Assembly (NCBI GenBank): GCA_012518475.1 | Contig: JAAYSB010000357.1 | Span: 1-5,635 of the forward strand | From: Intrasporangiaceae bacterium | GTDB lineage: Bacteria > Actinomycetota > Actinomycetes > Actinomycetales > Dermatophilaceae | Direction: 5' to 3' | DNA: 5,635 nt | Shown: positions 5,401 to 5,635 of the stretch, piece after piece | Layout: every line of letters begins with the position of its first letter | Numbering within the stretch: position 1 is the first letter of the stretch | Translations under genes and position numbers: made by a program | The notes under the pieces: generated by a model | Database searches by the model: none | Told to the model about the DNA's origin: nothing | What the model saw: only the letters and a program-made list of their open reading frames with translations

Positions 5401-5457
5401 CCCCGGTCCCTCCCCTTTCGCCGGGGTGGGCCTCCCTCCCCTTTCAGCGGGTGGAGG
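5401..5457 (+). terminator. Two tandem C-rich/G-rich hairpins after the rhomboid gene
   Basis: The 13-base TCCCTCCCCTTTC occurs twice, at 5407-5419 and 5433-5445, a 26-bp period. Each copy is followed by a G-rich arm. The first can pair CCCTCCCC (5408-5415) with GGGGTGGG (5423-5430) around TTTCGCC, with one T-T mismatch. CCCCGG (5401-5406) with CCGGGG (5421-5426) is an alternative. The second pairs CCTCC (5431-5435) with GGAGG (5453-5457), plus an inner CCC/GGG. They start 7 bp after the stop codon, so transcription termination is likely. No U-run follows. Confidence 0.6.
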
Positions 5458-5485
5458 TCTGCGGCGGCGCAGCAGCGACGTCTCA

Positions 5486-5508
5486 CACCTCCAATCGCTG
5501 GGGAGGTG
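5486..5508. other. Short inverted repeat between terminators and DnaA-box-like cluster
   Basis: CACCTCC (5486-5492) and GGAGGTG (5502-5508) form a 7-bp inverted repeat around a nine-base loop. It is 17 bp before the first TTATCCACA site and is followed by repeated TGGGG runs. Its role is unknown; it may be a further hairpin or part of the site cluster. Confidence 0.4.
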
Positions 5509-5524
5509 ATGGGGCTGGGGCTAC

Positions 5525-5629
5525 TTATCCACAGTTCTTGGGGATAACGCCGTGGACAGGACAGCTCGCCTGGGGATAAGCAGGCCGGAACCGGGAGTTA
5601 TCCACAGGGATGTCCCCAGTTGGGGAGAA
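5525..5629. promoter_or_regulatory. Cluster of DnaA-box-like sites
   Basis: Two perfect TTATCCACA boxes lie on the plus strand (5525-5533 and 5598-5606), the strict DnaA-box consensus known from E. coli. Two TTATCCCCA sites, one mismatch each, lie on the minus strand (5539-5547 and 5571-5579). Two weaker minus-strand sites are CTGTCCACG (5551-5559) and TTCTCCCCA (5621-5629). Six sites in 105 bp, in both orientations and without coding potential, are more than expected by chance in DNA this GC-rich. DnaA binding is inferred from the motif; actinobacterial DnaA often prefers TTGTCCACA but tolerates variants. No AT-rich unwinding element is seen within the window. Confidence 0.6.
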
Positions 5630-5635
5630 CTACAC

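Noticed and set aside
5613..5626. TCCCCA-GT-TGGGGA inverted repeat at the window end
   Set aside because: It is probably part of the DnaA-box-like cluster and the general TGGGG richness, and it is too short to call as a separate hairpin or operator.

Overview
The window is high-GC DNA with strongly G/C-ending codons, and its gene content points to an actinobacterium. A DLW-39 family small protein, a cytoplasmic cyclophilin (ppiA type) and a zinc-finger rhomboid protease lie in a series that, from general knowledge, is typical of the actinobacterial chromosome shortly downstream of gyrA, not far from oriC. The repeat style and gene content would suit an Intrasporangiaceae-like genome (Janibacter/Phycicoccus type), but that family-level placement is a guess.

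Layout, left to right. Positions 68-310 (minus) encode a small two-helix membrane protein with a PGPG turn. Positions 524-2188 (plus) encode an unusual two-domain protein: a luciferase-like (LLM class) flavin/F420-dependent oxidoreductase joined by a disordered linker of about 100 residues to a hemerythrin HHE domain. The linker contains two in-frame copies of a 23-bp palindrome-bearing repeat. Sixteen bases after its stop codon lies a perfect spacerless 40-bp palindrome (2204-2243) with the same GCAATTGC core. Then come the 41-residue DLW-39 protein (2313-2438) and a 70-residue two-helix membrane protein (2461-2673). These end at a 14-bp-stem hairpin (2699-2729) that separates them from a convergent minus-strand gene (2776-3741). 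That gene encodes an Ala/Asp-rich, single-span protein with a near-exact 39-residue repeat.

The divergent intergenic region 3742-3979 holds the minus-strand gene's ribosome binding site and promoter candidates. It may also hold a 30-codon leaderless ORF just upstream of the cyclophilin gene. The cyclophilin (3980-4498) and the rhomboid protease (4537-5394) are co-directional, 38 bp apart and probably co-transcribed. After the rhomboid come two tandem C-rich/G-rich hairpins, then a cluster of TTATCC(A/C)CA sites in both orientations (5525-5629) that looks like a DnaA-box array.

Most of the window is housekeeping-neighbourhood DNA. The noteworthy items are the DnaA-box-like cluster outside dnaA-dnaN, the family of CAATTG-centred palindromes (two inside a gene, one after it), and the LLM-hemerythrin fusion. 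I see no transposase, integrase, CRISPR array, tRNA or rRNA, and no sign of a multi-gene defence or biosynthetic system.
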